This document shows, in pieces, positions 41,294 through 53,740 of a stretch of 64,000 nucleotides of DNA. The position numbers were made by a program, and so were the translations under genes. The stretch comes from Zymoseptoria tritici IPO323 (lineage: Eukaryota; Ascomycota; Dothideomycetes; Mycosphaerellales; Mycosphaerellaceae). Position 1 is the first letter of the stretch. Every line of letters begins with the position of its first letter. The notes beneath the pieces are model-generated. The model had not been told where the DNA came from. It was given only the letters and a program-made list of their open reading frames with translations, and did not search any database. The stretch lies in assembly GCF_000219625.1 (NCBI RefSeq), contig NC_018217.1, positions 3,782,001-3,846,000 on the forward strand. Reading direction: 5' to 3'.

Positions 41294-42861
41294 TCTTATT
41301 TCGTGCGACTATGTCAGGATGTGTTCCTCTTATGCTCGCACGAGATGCTCTTTTTGGTGGACGCCTATATTACGGGATAGCGTCGGTAATTTCAGTTCTG
41401 TCGGACAGTCTGCAAGGTGCAGGTCTGTCCTCACCCGCCTCGGCACGCTTGATAACACGAGTAACGAAGAGTTCGAGGATTAATCGGCGACCTTTTACGA
41501 CCAGGATAGCTCTCGAGTCTCTCGCACTCCGCCGCGATGCGAAGAACGAAAGCATACTCTACGAGATCCAATAGGACTGTTTAACGCACCAAATGACATC
41601 GATCTGTCCCTAGAGTATTACCGCAACTCCGTCTAGAATGCAGAAACACAGGTCGGTCTTATTAACTCCATAGGTTAAGGCTATTCCGTTCTAGGCTTAA
41701 TCTTTAACAAGAGGGTCGAGACGGTCTTAGGGAGTAGCAAGGAGACACTCGTATACATTAGCAATCGACAGTAGTTAACCTCTAGTAAGCGCTTTGTCAG
41801 AAATGCATCGAACCTTTACCGCGTTTCTGCCTACAAATACAACGCCTTCCGACGTCGGCTAACGCCTTCGTAGAACCTTTCGGATGCGGTAGTTACGGAT
41901 ATATATAGCCCTCGTTCGCACCGGTAGATAATCGACAACCTACTCGTTTTTCCAAACGTTATAAGCCTAGAAGCAGCGCATCTTTCGACTCTGTACATCT
42001 AAGAACACCCGAATATTCGAGAACGCTCTGAACGCCGGTTTAGAAATTGACCAAGTCCAAAAGCGGTCTTTGCAGCCCCAGATTTGAACGCCGGCCTATA
42101 CCGGATCGGGCAACTTGCGGACATCGTCTACTAGGGGCAAACTCAAATCTGAACGTCACCTCCCGACGGGAAATCCGGCACTTCGACCTTTAATTCGACT
42201 ACATCGATTTGACGAACAACTACGCAACGCTACAACGCCGCTATAGGACGATTTTCTCGGGTCTTATAGAACCAGACCGCGCGAATCTACCTACTGCATA
42301 AAGAGACTAGATGCTTTATAACAAGCTAGACAAGGAGATTCCACTGGACAAGCCTATTCGACTCTTCCAAACATTTAAAAGAAACAAAGGTGGAAGAATG
42401 GCCTTTGCTCTAATGTTACAGTTACAGCAAGATTAAAGACAAGCACAAGAACTCGGCCGCAACGAGAACAGTCGGAAAAGGAAAGCCATAAACTTAAGGC
42501 CGAGCTCGTCCAACAAACCTTTAGGCAAAGACGGGAAGTGTACACAACCGTCTTAGTAAGATCTCACTAAAGCAAAAGGCAAGAACATTTGCGAAAAACG
42601 CTCGGAATGTACTGTTATAGACTACAGACTTCGAGCACGGGTCTTAAAGGATGCAGAACAGTTCCTAGTCTATAAGGCGAAGCTAAAGGAGTAGAAGAGG
42701 TCCCGCAGGGAAAACCCCGGGTATCGCAAGCGTGCAAGCGACACACATAAAGATCCACCTGCTTAGAAGATCCTTAAGGACTACCACAAGGAGGAACTAA
42801 AGACTAAGAAGAAGTCTTCCAAAGCACCGAGGCGGGAAGACCCAGGATCTAGCTCGGAAAC
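41294..42861. other. Degraded repeat DNA, gene remnants not identified
   Basis: Plus-strand frames contain scattered readable pieces, for example TKAKGKNICEKRSECTVIDY and ARVLKDAEQFLVYKAKLKE around 42560-42690. A Lys/Arg-rich C-terminus of this kind is reminiscent of pogo/Fot1-type transposases, but no DDE motif was found. I give no family call. Its counterpart in copy 2 would lie beyond the window. Confidence 0.35.
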
Positions 42862-42884
42862 AACCCTATAACCCTAACCCTAAA
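42862..42884 (-). repeat. Telomere-like tract in opposite orientation
   Basis: AACCCTATAACCCTAACCCTAAA on the plus strand is the C-rich strand, opposite to all the other tracts in the window. Confidence 0.85.
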
Positions 42885-43265
42885 CATCCGCCTGAAGCTC
42901 AATAGGAGATTTCTGTTGCTCTTCTGTAACAATCGTCAGACACTAAGGATAATACCGTTTAACGCAGGCAAGCCTAACACAAACCTTCGCTATGTAGACA
43001 TTTATCTGTGCTAGCCACGACCGGAAGTCGAGCAAGGGCGTATTAACATACTGTAGCCGCCCACAAAAGAGATGCCTGCAGATAGATCGACTACACTCCT
43101 CTGCCCACAGCAGCACGGTACCTCTATAGAGCAACCGCGACTTAGAAAGCTAGGAGCAAGTAAAGTTAAACAAACATAATTTACGAGGTAATGTCGAACT
43201 TCCCTACAGATAAGACCCACTTTTTACTCTCCATTTTCCATATTAAGACGTAACTCGAGAGTGCA
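42885..43265. other. Unique spacer between opposed telomere tracts
   Basis: The 381 bp between the CCCTAA tract and the next TTAGGG tract show no recognised gene. The two tracts point towards each other like fused ends with filler DNA between them. Confidence 0.45.
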
Positions 43266-43289
43266 TAGGGTAGGGTTTAGGGTTAGGGG
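43266..43289 (+). repeat. Interstitial telomere tract at start of copy 2
   Basis: TAGGGTAGGGTTTAGGGTTA followed by GGGG. The same irregular TAGGGTAGGGTTTAGGG order is present at 20031, one repeat longer. Confidence 0.88.
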
Positions 43290-44390
43290 TTCATTGTACT
43301 TGTTTATATAGGCTAGTCTACCTTTGCACCTGATCTGAACTGAAGCCCCATCCAAGCCCTTGCTCCCGGCTCTTTTGGCCGTCTTCAGAGGGGAGGAAAC
43401 AGACCCACGCTCCCACGTAAAGCGCCTCGCGATGCACGGCACCGCAGCTACTCCCAGCCCAACCACGTTTTACGGTGTCCTTTTCACCATCTCCCGAGTT
43501 GACCAAACTGCCAAAAAGAGAGACCACCGATAGGCTAATCCGCATCCTAACGCACAATATCGCTCTAGCAATCGCTTACTATCTATCGTACCTTAGGTTT
43601 CCAAACCTCCTAGGTAACGGACAAGGTGTGCGTCTCCTCATCCGCCCGAAACTATAACCCCGTCTCGTTAAGGGGGAACATCCTGCTTTAAGACTGTTCG
43701 GTGGAGCTCTGTCCTCCCTCTGTCCGGCGTATCCACTGTCGGAGACATTCGATTCCAATCGAGCCGCTTGCACACTAGTCCACAAGTGCTTCCCGAACGG
43801 TTTAGGGAGAGCCGTCTTCCCTTCGGCTAGAATTCCTCCTCTAGCGATCGTCGTCGTCCACTCCTCTCCCCTACTACGCTGTCGCCTTCGCTTTCCTCTA
43901 AGCCTCCTACTGCTCTATAGAGGTACTAGTTTTCTTCCTCCCGCTCCCCGGCTTTGAGAGGAAGCAGCCGCAGATCTAGGGTACACGCCTTACATCTACC
44001 GCTGGGCCTTCCGGATAGAGTTAATCGTCCGGTGCGGAGCCAGTCCGGGCCTCGCTAGTCGCCCACGTCTCCCACGTCGCAGCGCAGCCTTTTAACGTCC
44101 TACCGATCGGACGCCTACTTTTATCTTAAGGGAAGAGACTCCTTTTTAATAGGGTAAACACCCAATTTATCCTCGAGGGATGATCTCCGCTTTTACGTCC
44201 CAGGTCGACGGAGCTACTTTACGTCCTACCCATCGGACGGAGCCTTTTTACGTCCTACCCATCGGACAGAGCCACTTTACATCCTACTTATCGGACGGAG
44301 CTACTTTACGTCCTACTCATCGGACGGAGCCACTTTACATCCTACTTATTGGACGGAGCCTTTTAACGTCCTACTTAGGACAGTGTGCAC

Positions 44391-47300
44391 TAGGTCTGTG
44401 CCGCCGCTTCCTCCGCTTCCTCCTTCGCAGCTTCCTCCTTCGTAATCTTCGTCGAGATTCGCTCGAGGATCTCGTTAGCTCGCTCCTAGCATCCTGTATT
44501 TAGAAGGAAGTCTACCTCGGTAAACTTCGTGTTCGTAGTGCCCATTTTCTTATGCATCTTCTGCTTCGCCCGTCGTTCCTTCCTCGAGAGCTAGCTCGTC
44601 CTGTTTTCCTAGTAGCAAGTCTCGTGTCCTTAGATGAATTTGCTTGTACAGACGCAGAAACCATAGGTATAGAAGGTTCTACGCCGATACTAGAGGAAGC
44701 GCTTCTGGAAGGACTGCGGCGCCTTTAAAAAGTAATCGGCTCCTCGTAAGTCCCGCTTTAGGCGGCTTTCTTCCGGTATAATCCGGGTTAGGCTCCACTT
44801 CTTAGCCTCTTCGGCTATATCTTCCTCTCTCTCCTAGCGCAGGAACCGCTAGACAGAACGGCGGTCTTCGCTAAGGCTTCGGTCGCGAGGCCAGGACTCG
44901 GGTGTCTTGCGGTACTTCTTGTAGAGCTTGTCCTCTGTCAAGCGCCGGAAGAACGCTTTAGGTTTCTAGATTAGTAATCCTAACTTCCGCAGCGGACTTT
45001 CTTCCAGAGCGTGCTTCTTTACGACCTAAAAGCCAGTTTTTAGTGCCTTAAATCGCGAGGGTAGGGCGGAGATTCCCAGGAGATTGCGAGTAAAGTAAGG
45101 GTTAGAAGCATAACCCGAGATCTACTTCGTCAGCTTCGTAACGTCCTTAGTCGTCTCGTCCTAGAACTTAGGAGAGTCCTCGGCAAACGCCGCGAGGAGA
45201 GGCGCGCTATACTCGAACATCGGTGCGAGATACTACTAATAGACTCGCAGGCGATGCGCGAAGCCCTAACCGTCCGCGTCGAGGGTCAGGAAGTCGCTTC
45301 GTTTCCTGGCCTATTCGAGCCGGCTCTTAAGGTGCCTCCTTAAGTTAATCCCTCGCGCCGTTACGGGAAATCCGAGGTAGGTATATACCTCTCTCCTCGG
45401 TACCTCCGCACTAAAGAGGTAGATCGCCTCCTACAAAGACGCCGGTGCTAGATAGGCGCATTTTTTAATATTTAGGGCGATGCGGTTAGCGGAGGACCAG
45501 CGCTCGAGGATCTGGATTAGTACACGCACCTTGTCTAAGTCGCTAGCGAGGAGAACACTATCATCGGCGAAGAACAGCGCGCGAAGAATCGGCGGCGCCG
45601 CGGGCATTACGTCGGAAGAGCCGGCCAGGGCGAGTGTCCTAGGTCGATTCAAGTCCTCGAGCAAGCTATCGATAAAGATGTTAAATAGATAGGGCGAGAG
45701 GGGTAAGCCCTATAGAACTCCCCTCGTCCGCGGAAACTACTAAGAAGCCGTACAATCCGAAACGACAAAGGACCAGACGTCGAAAAAGCAGAGGCTCGCA
45801 ATTAGAGCTAGCATATTCTCCGGACATCTCCGCTAGCGTAGAACGTCCGCGAGCAGTACATGATCTACAACGTTAAAGGCGGCTTGAAAATCGAGGAACA
45901 CGGCGTATATAATCCGGCTCGATTTGAGGAAGGCGTAGACGACTGCGGCGTTCGTTATAGTAGAGTGGTGACTTCGAAATCCCGCCTAGTTAGGATGCAT
46001 CCTCGCCTATGTCCTGCTATTAAAGCGCTAGAGGAGCAGGCGCTCGAAGACCTTTCGAAACATCGTTACCAGCGAGATCGGACGAACGTTATTAGCGTCC
46101 TTCGCCGGCATCGTACTATCCTCCTATCGGGTCTTATCCTTGACGACCAGACAGACGACAGTTTCGTTCCAGCTCCGCGGCGTCTTACCATTCTGGAGAT
46201 AGGAATTATAGAGGGCGGCCAGGATCCGGAGGAAGCTCGTCGTCGCGAGGGTTTTCATTAGACGGATATGTACCCTATCGTTTCCGCAGGCCTTCGTAGC
46301 ATCCTAGTAGGTAAGCTCCTATATTATCTCGTCGATCGAGAAGGAGAGCGAGGCGGATCGATCGTCGATAGGAAACATCTCCTGTACTAGGAGGGTCGCT
46401 GTCGAGACGAATCGACCGGCAAATCCCTCTGTTACCTCGTCAATTGCCGTCATCCCTCTCGCCTTCCCCGCTAGGGTCGGCACTAGCGGTATATTCTCGT
46501 TCGCGCGGCGCTACGCTCTCTTATAGAGACGGACCGTCTCGAGCGTCCCGCTATTAGCGTCTGGATTCGGCTTCGCTATCGCCTTAAGACGCTAGTCCTT
46601 CTTCTTCTTGCCACAGCGGCGTAGCCGCTTTAGCTTGCGAGTAGCGTCGTTATTATCCTCAGCTCGCTTTCGCTTCGGGTCTGTTATCGCCTTTCGAGGC
46701 CTGTCGTTCTTCTCTCTACCTCTATTCTTCTTCTCTCCGCCTCTATCCTTCTTCTCTCCGTCTCTATTCTTCTTCTCTCCACCTCCGTTACTTATATCCT
46801 CCGCCTTTTGTCTACCCAGAGGACGATTTCGACGACGCACAGAGGCGAGTCCTAGCACGGCTTCGCTTACCTGCTGGCAGAGCGATACGATTTCCGCATT
46901 CCGCTTGTCTACATCGGCGCTCATATAGTACAGATGCTGTCGATGCTGCGCCCTTCTCTCCTAGCTATAGCAGAGCGCCTACGCCGTATCGTCGTCGTTT
47001 AGCCGGCTTATCGCATAGCGTCGAAGTTAATACGGCACGGCTAATCTACCCGGAGTACCTATAGTTAGGTCTAGCTAGAGGTAGAGCTAGTAGACATAGT
47101 CGGTATTCATCTTCTCCGTCGGTCGCGGTAGAGCTAGCGTCGCATGCGGCAGCGTCCGGCGGACAAAGCAGTAGTTAGTCATTAGTTGTTTCTCGCACAT
47201 AGCGTCCGCAATCATAATCGGCTCCTAGATCGGTATTAGATAGGTTATTGCGGAGTCCTCGATCTATTACGAGACGACCTTCCGTCTCGGAAGCGGCGAC

Positions 47301-47741
47301 GCCTTCCTGCTCTAGAGAGACATCTTACCAAAGTGGACGTTAATATCTCCGAGAACGACATCCGAGCCGGCAACCGCCTTAAGCGTAGACTGGACCTTAT
47401 CCGGCTTCTACTTAGGGGGAAAGTAGACTCCGCTAATCGTTCCCCGGTCCGTCGGCAGGGTTATAGCGTCTGTCCTAATAATCTACGCCTCGCCGGTGAG
47501 CTAACTTCGCGCGCGTACTGTCCCTATTACCAGAATCCCACAGCCCAAGCGACCCTTTCTTGGCACTATATCGGGCTTTACTATAGTCGCAATTACGCGG
47601 TAATCCGCTTAGCGCTTCTTATGCTCGACGAACTAGGTCTCGACGATAAAGAGGTAGTCGAGGACGTCGTCGTTAATTAGCGCCGCTAGGATCGGCTACC
47701 TATTATCCCCCAAGCCCCGGATGTTAATATATCTAATCCTA
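44391..47741 (-). pseudogene. LINE ORF2 (endonuclease + reverse transcriptase), copy 2
   Basis: The same endonuclease and reverse transcriptase motifs as in copy 1 lie at +22651: GDINVHFG near 47340 and FADD near 45568. Nearly all stop codons are shared with copy 1. Confidence 0.8.
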
Positions 47742-47750
47742 GCATTCCTC

Positions 47751-49051
47751 CTAGTCTCGCGACCCGCGAGAGGACTCGCCTCCCCCGGATGCCTCTCGAC
47801 TCTCTCTCTTAGAGGATGCTCCTCGAGTCTCTCTCTTCGAGCCTAGGCTATCCTCCCGTCCCGCCGGCTCCTCTTCTAGCCCCTGCCGTATTAGCTCGGC
47901 TTTAAACTTGTCGAAGACGCCGGCACTCTTTGCCTTCTGCCGCACTACTTGCCTTTTGAATTTGTTATCGGCTTCTTAATAGCAATCAACGAACTCGCGG
48001 ACCTAATCCGCAGACAATCTTCTAGGAAGGTTTACAAAGCGGGGTTAGAGTAGTTTCCGCTTACGGTCCGCTAAAGGAGAGGTCGGTTTCGTTTGTAGCT
48101 TCGGCTCCGCGGAGAGAATCCAGAAGGTCTTCGCTTTCGGGGAGGGCGTTACTAGTTCGGCACGCGCGGCTAGGTCCGCGATCTACGGCCTCTACCGTCC
48201 CGACGAAGAGAACAGAAAGGGAGTAAGCTCCTTTGCCTTTGCAGGAGAGGGCGTGTCCGGAGAGGGCATAAGGGGAGGAGGGACGGATGCTGTAGAAAAG
48301 GGCGAGAGAAGGTTGTAGTCCTTACTAGGAAAGAGGTCGTAGGGTCGCACCTCGGGAGGAACACTCTTCCCTCCGCGCTTCTCCTTAACAGAATAGTACA
48401 GAAGACTCTTCCTCTACTATCTCTCCTCGATCGACTCCGCTCGCGCGTCGTTCCGGCTAGGCGGTAGGGCTCTGTTCGTAGCGGGTCTCGATTCCTTCTA
48501 GTGCTCGCTCGCGCCGTCTTTAGGTCCAGGAGGGTCCGGAGGATCTTCACTCGAGCAATAAGGAGGACCTTCGTCCGAGCAATAAGGAGGACCTTCGCCT
48601 AGGGTGTACAGGAGGCGGTCAACCGATCGCTTCGTCTCCTTCGCTACGCGGATTAGGCAGGCCTCGGCGTATTTCTAAAAGAAGGGTATCTATACGATAG
48701 GCTTCGGTACAGGGTCGACTGGAATCGCGGCAGGGTCGGTCTCTAGGACGAGGACAGTAGGGATCGTTAAGGGGATGTCGATAGAAGGCAGCCCGGTTAA
48801 AGGGATGTCGGTAGGGAGCCTCGTAGAAGGAATGTCTATAGAAGGAATGTCTATAGAAGGAAGATTCGTCGACGGAATCTTCGTCGAAGGGATGCTCGTA
48901 GAAGGAAGATCTGTAGAGACAATATCTAGGAACACGTCCTCCTTACACCGGATCGTCTTCCTTAACCGACAATCCGCGGACGCAGTCTCGATCGAAAACT
49001 CGGACTTAAGTGCTCGCTTCGCCGGCGCGGTTACCGGCTCCTCTAGTCGAT
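47751..49051 (-). pseudogene. Probable LINE ORF1 region, copy 2
   Basis: Collinear with 25100-26400, with the same charged C-terminal segment and IPST repeat tract. Confidence 0.4.
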
Positions 49052-50428
49052 CTTCAATCTAGGTAACGAGCTAGGCCGTATCCTTACTACGGTTACGAAG
49101 CTAGTCCAGGATCGTTTGCGCTACAAGTATAAGTCTCGACCAGCCGATTTCCGCGGTAACGCTCTTAATCCACGCCTTAACAGTACGCCTTTTGTTTGTA
49201 CAACACTTCTTATACTCGAAGGTGCGGTAGTATCGTCCTTCCGTGTCGGGATGTCCGGTCTTGTTCCTCAGGACGCCAAAGTAGTTAATCTCGCCGCCGC
49301 ATAGGATAATGCCCTTATAGAGCTCCTAGAGGGCGTCCGCAAAGGCCGTCAGACCTTCCTAGGGCCGTACCGTGCTCGTCGACGGTTTGGATAACATCCG
49401 AAGGTTAGAGGGCAGAGAGGGCGACGCCGAGGGTAGAGGGGAGGAGGAAGCTACAAGGAACGTCGAGGGAGAGGTCGGCGAAGTAACGAGTCGGGATCGG
49501 TAGTAGGAGGCACTCGAAGGAGAGGGCAACCTAGGCAGAGAGTGCTTACGGATAGTTCGAAGTCTCTACCGCAGAGGAAAACCGAGGCTAAGAGCGTAAA
49601 CGGATAGTAGCGAGGCTCCAGAGAGGAGGGAACACATCCGGCTCTTATAGGGCCGGGGTGTGGTCGTCCTTCTTACAATTACGAGCAGGGTTAGCCTTAC
49701 GATCGTCGATAGTTATCGTCGATAGCCATCCTCTTATCTCGCCGTCTACTAGGGTCTACGGCTTAATTAGAATCGTTACACTCGACGAGGTGGTGGTATA
49801 AAGGGCCACCCTCCCCTCCGTACTTACTCGTCCTACTCGTCGTCTCTTCCTCCACTCCCTAGTCTAAGAATAGGCTATCCCCGGCATCGTTATATCGTCC
49901 TCTCTAGGCATCGTTATATCGTCCTCATCTCGATACTATCCTGTCCTACTAGGCCTATATCCTCTTTATCCTCCCGTCTTCCTCTCCCTTCGCCTAGCTC
50001 GTCTCCGGTCTCGTCTATTACCTTACCGTCTCGCTTTCGAATCTCCTATGTCCACGTCTTCTCCCTCCTCCTCCTCCGCCCTACTCTCGTTAATCTATTC
50101 TCCTTCGTACTGTTCTCGTACCCGAGCCGTCCTCTATAGGCTGTTAAATCTACGTTAGACTTGCTATCCGCGTATTTTTGCCAACGAGGAGCTCGACGAC
50201 GTAGTGTAGTGCTCTCCCGTCGTAGTAATTCCTACCTACATTCAGCACTACCCCCTCCTTATCGGGCACCTAGTAGAAAGCGTAACAAAGCTACACGTAG
50301 TAGCGCTAGCGTCGCAGGCTCTTATATCGTAGGACTTCTATGTCCGTAGAGGTTTCTACGGTGGCTGTTCTTAAGCGTCGAGTAGGAGGTGTAGGCCGCT
50401 TACGTGTTCGGCTGCTGGGTCAGCTCTC
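49052..50428. other. Degraded sequence upstream of the LINE, copy 2
   Basis: Counterpart of 26401-27777. No gene recognised. Confidence 0.35.
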
Positions 50429-51061
50429 CGCCCATCCTAGCATTAGGCGAGAAATCCGCCTAGCGGCAAGGTAGGCTGGAAATCCGCCCATCCTGGCATT
50501 AGGCGAGAAATCCGCCTAGCAGCAAGGTGGGCTGGAAATCCGCCTAAGGTGTAGAAGCTAAAACGGAAATTCCGACATACAGTCTAGCAGCGACACCTCA
50601 AGTTTCTCGACCTTTTTTAACACTACAACAACGATCTCAAATTAAATATAGACACATAGAAAGGAACTTCTTATACTAGAGTTACTCTCCGTGTTCTTAG
50701 AATCTTTGAAATTAGCTATATACGCGAGATACGAGAGGTAAAAGCAGAAAGCCATAATTCTTAGAAGTTTCCGTTTTGCTTTTAGGCGGAGGCCGCCCAT
50801 CCCGGCATTAGGCGGAAAATCCGCCCAGCGGCAAGGTAGGCTAGAAATCCGCCCATCCCGGCATTAGGCGAGAAATCCGCCTAGCGGCAAGGTAGGCTGG
50901 AAATCCGCCCATCCCGGCATTAGGCGAGAAATCTGCCTAGCAGCAAGGTAGGCTAGAAATCCACCTATCCTAGCATTAGGCGAGAAATCCGCCCAGCGGC
51001 AAGGTGGGCTGGAAATCCGCCTATCCCGGCATTAGGCGAGAAATCCGCCCACACCCGTAAT
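50429..51061. repeat. 56-bp minisatellite with possible MITE, copy 2
   Basis: Same unit, copy number and interrupting segment (about 50544-50786) as in copy 1. Confidence 0.85.
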
Positions 51062-53711
51062 CTGTAGCCGGCCTGCCCTAGCATCGTCTATATCGTGAGA
51101 AGGGTAGACTTCAGCTATAGCTCCGGAAAGCGATACAATCCGCGTTTAGGCGGAGGAGGTAGAGCAGTTCGTAGTGCAGGCTATAGAGGCAATCCTAGCG
51201 GAGGAGACGGCGAGGTTGTAGCAGAGAGGGAGGAGTCTTAGCGGGAAGTTCAGCAGTGCGCCAATTGGTCCTAGCGACCGGACACGGACCCTCCTTAGTT
51301 AATTAACTAAGGTATAGGGCTTAGAGTTTATAGTCGACTAATTAGAGGAGCCGGACGGGTCTAGAGCAGGGCTCTTTCGACAACTCGCTAGACCTCGTCT
51401 CCTTCGCGCTTCCTCTTAACTATCGAAAATCCTCCTTAAGGGTCTGCCGACTAGTCGGGGCGAACAGACGAATTCGAGGCTCGTCGTATACTTTTAGAAC
51501 CCAACTTCTTAACCTTACGACAGGTTCTTTCGAAACTAATACAAGCTCCGAGTGCGGGTTATAACAAGAAGAATTGTCTGTTTTCAATCTTCGATATCGT
51601 ATATATCAGATCTTTATTCGCCCGCTAGCAGATTTGGATTGCACGAAATCCACGTCGGAGTCTAGGAGATAGAGGAGTTCGGAGTAGAGGAGACAGCGAG
51701 GTCGTAGCAGAGAGGGAGGAGTCTAGGTAGGAAAGTTCAGCAGTACGCTTCTATATCTACGTGACCGGGCACGGACCCACCTTAGTCAATTAACCAAGAC
51801 GTGGGGCTCAGAGTTTGCGGCCAGCTAATAGGCAGGGGAGGACGTAGCGGCCCTCCCGTCGCGGCTGATTCGTCTACGCGACCGGACACGGACCCACCTT
51901 GGTTAATTAACCAAGACGTAGGGCTTAGAGTTTGCGGTTGACGAATCAGAGGAGCCGGATAGGTCTGGATCGAATCTATACTTGGATAACTCGCTAGACC
52001 TTATCTCCTCCGCGCTTCCTCTTTACTATCCTCTTCCGCGGCAGTACTATGTCTTGCTCGGGTGTTGTTAGTTATAGTCGAAACCCGAAAATCCTTTGTA
52101 AAGGGTCTGCCGGCAAGCAGTAAGCTTATTGTATTGTATCCTTGTTGTATTGTATTGTATTGTCGTATATATAGCTGTCGTGGATCCTTACCTTAAGGCT
52201 GGTGTATTATATTGTCGTGCTGTACGGCTAGATATAATACAGCTGTATCTAGTAATAGTAGGCATAGTTTTAAGGGCTATGTTTATAGTAGTGTATTAGG
52301 AGGTGGTGTTTTCAGAGGTGTATTCGGAGTCTGCGCCGGTGTTGTTACACTGCATAAACAGAGTCTGCACCTGAGAAGTTAGCTATTAATCCACTACTCT
52401 TATAACTATTGTAACAACACTATTGCTATTAACATAGCCTTATCTTCAGCCTTAACACCCTCGACAGCAGGCTGGCAACTGCTACTACGTAAGGATCGCA
52501 CCTCCGACGATATTACGCTCTGTAAGAGTAGCGCTGTATTCGACAAGGCCCTTTAGCCGGACTCCTTTAAGATCAAGGGCACTAAATACACTCGTTGTGC
52601 GAACGCACACCACTATTCGACGCTATTGCTTAGTAGATAGCTCGTCGCCGTCAGTAGCTATGCCTCTTACGAATGGCACTCGACTGCCTTTTAGTCCCCC
52701 TTATAAGCGACAACCCTAAGCGCTCATTTAGCTCCGGCAGAGATATAATTAACTACCGCCGTTCACAGCTCTATAGCGACATTATCGAAGCTTATACGTT
52801 CCTTCGCAGTACATATAGACCTCCAATTAAGACAACAAGAGCCGGAGCAACAACACTAGCATTTGACGACGACGAGGACATTAAGAAGTCTATAGATGGT
52901 CAGACAACAAGCTCATTTATAAGCGATACAACAGCCGGCTTTACAACCTTCTACACTACTTAAGGAGACTTATAAGCAACAGTAGTGGACGATAAGGTCT
53001 AAGAGTGTTGTATACAGTGGATATCTACTATATGTTGCTAAGATACACGTTGTATTGTATTGTTACTACCCTTATATATAATACAATCTAATATAACAAG
53101 CTTACTGCCGGCAAGTCGGGGCAGCAAGACGAATCCGACGCTCGTCGCATACTTAGAAAACCTTACTTCTGAACCTTGTGATAGTTTCTTTCGCAACAAA
53201 GACGGGCTCCGAGACCGGGCAATTACGAGAAGAACTGTCTATTAAAAATCTTCTATGTCGTATCTATAAGAGCTTGTTTTACCCTCGAGCAGACTCGGAT
53301 TCAACGAAATCCGCGTCGAGGCGGACGAGACGGAGGAGTTCGCTATATAGGAGATAGAGGCAATTACCGCGGAGGAGGTCGTAGAAGGGAGGGAGGAGTC
53401 CGGGTAGGACAGTTCAGCAGTGCGCTTCTAGGCCCACGTAACCGGGCACGGACCCACCTTAGTCAATTAACCAAGACGTAGGGCTTAGAGTTTGCAGCCA
53501 GCCAATAGGCAGGGGAGGACGCAGCGGCCCTCCCGTCGCGGCCGATTCGTCTACGCAACCGGACACGGACCCACCTTGGTTAATTAACCAAGACGTGGGG
53601 CTTAGAGTTTGTAGTCGACGAATCAGAGGAGCCGGACCGGTCTGGATTAAATCTATACTTGGATAACTTGCTAGACCTTATCTCCTCCGCGCTTCCTCTT
53701 AACTATCCTGT
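51062..53711. repeat. Repeat cluster with TTAATTAA palindromes, copy 2
   Basis: Counterpart of 28411-31060. At about 51296 the palindrome reads TTAGTTAATTAACTAA, perfectly symmetrical because both arms carry matching C-to-T and G-to-A changes, where copy 1 is asymmetrical (TTAGTCAATTAACCAA). Confidence 0.75.
52118..53107 (+). mobile_element. hAT-family DNA transposon remnant, copy 2
   Basis: Identical boundaries, inverted ends and CCGGCAAG flanks to copy 1, so it was inserted before the large duplication. The hATC fragment lies at 52673-52963. Confidence 0.85.
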
Positions 53712-53740
53712 CCCTCCGTAGCCCTTCTGCCTACGTCCTC

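Larger units (their letters stand above)
20639..43265. repeat. Large tandem unit, copy 1
   Basis: From 20639 to about 40850 this is almost identical to 43290-63490 at a constant offset of 22651 bp. The differences I saw are transitions. Between about 40850 and 41330 the two copies differ by about 6 percent and by a 19-bp indel. The remainder (41330-43265) has no counterpart inside the window because copy 2 runs off the end. Several TTAGGG tracts punctuate the array. Confidence 0.95.
43290..49051 (-). mobile_element. Telomere-associated LINE, copy 2
   Basis: Same organisation as in copy 1: the 3-prime end abuts the TTAGGG tract at 43266-43289. The first 230 bp are less mutated than in copy 1 (for example CTCCCAGCCC against CTCCTAGCCT). 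Confidence 0.75.

Noticed and set aside
41174..41574. Plus-strand open frames overlapping the tRNA-like sequence
   Set aside because: Frames of 68-116 codons have no domain and cross the tRNA-like fold. Chance frames are more likely.
20639..43265. Starship-type giant transposon
   Set aside because: I looked for a tyrosine recombinase (DUF3435) captain at either end and for short target repeats and saw neither. The unit boundaries are telomere tracts and a LINE end.
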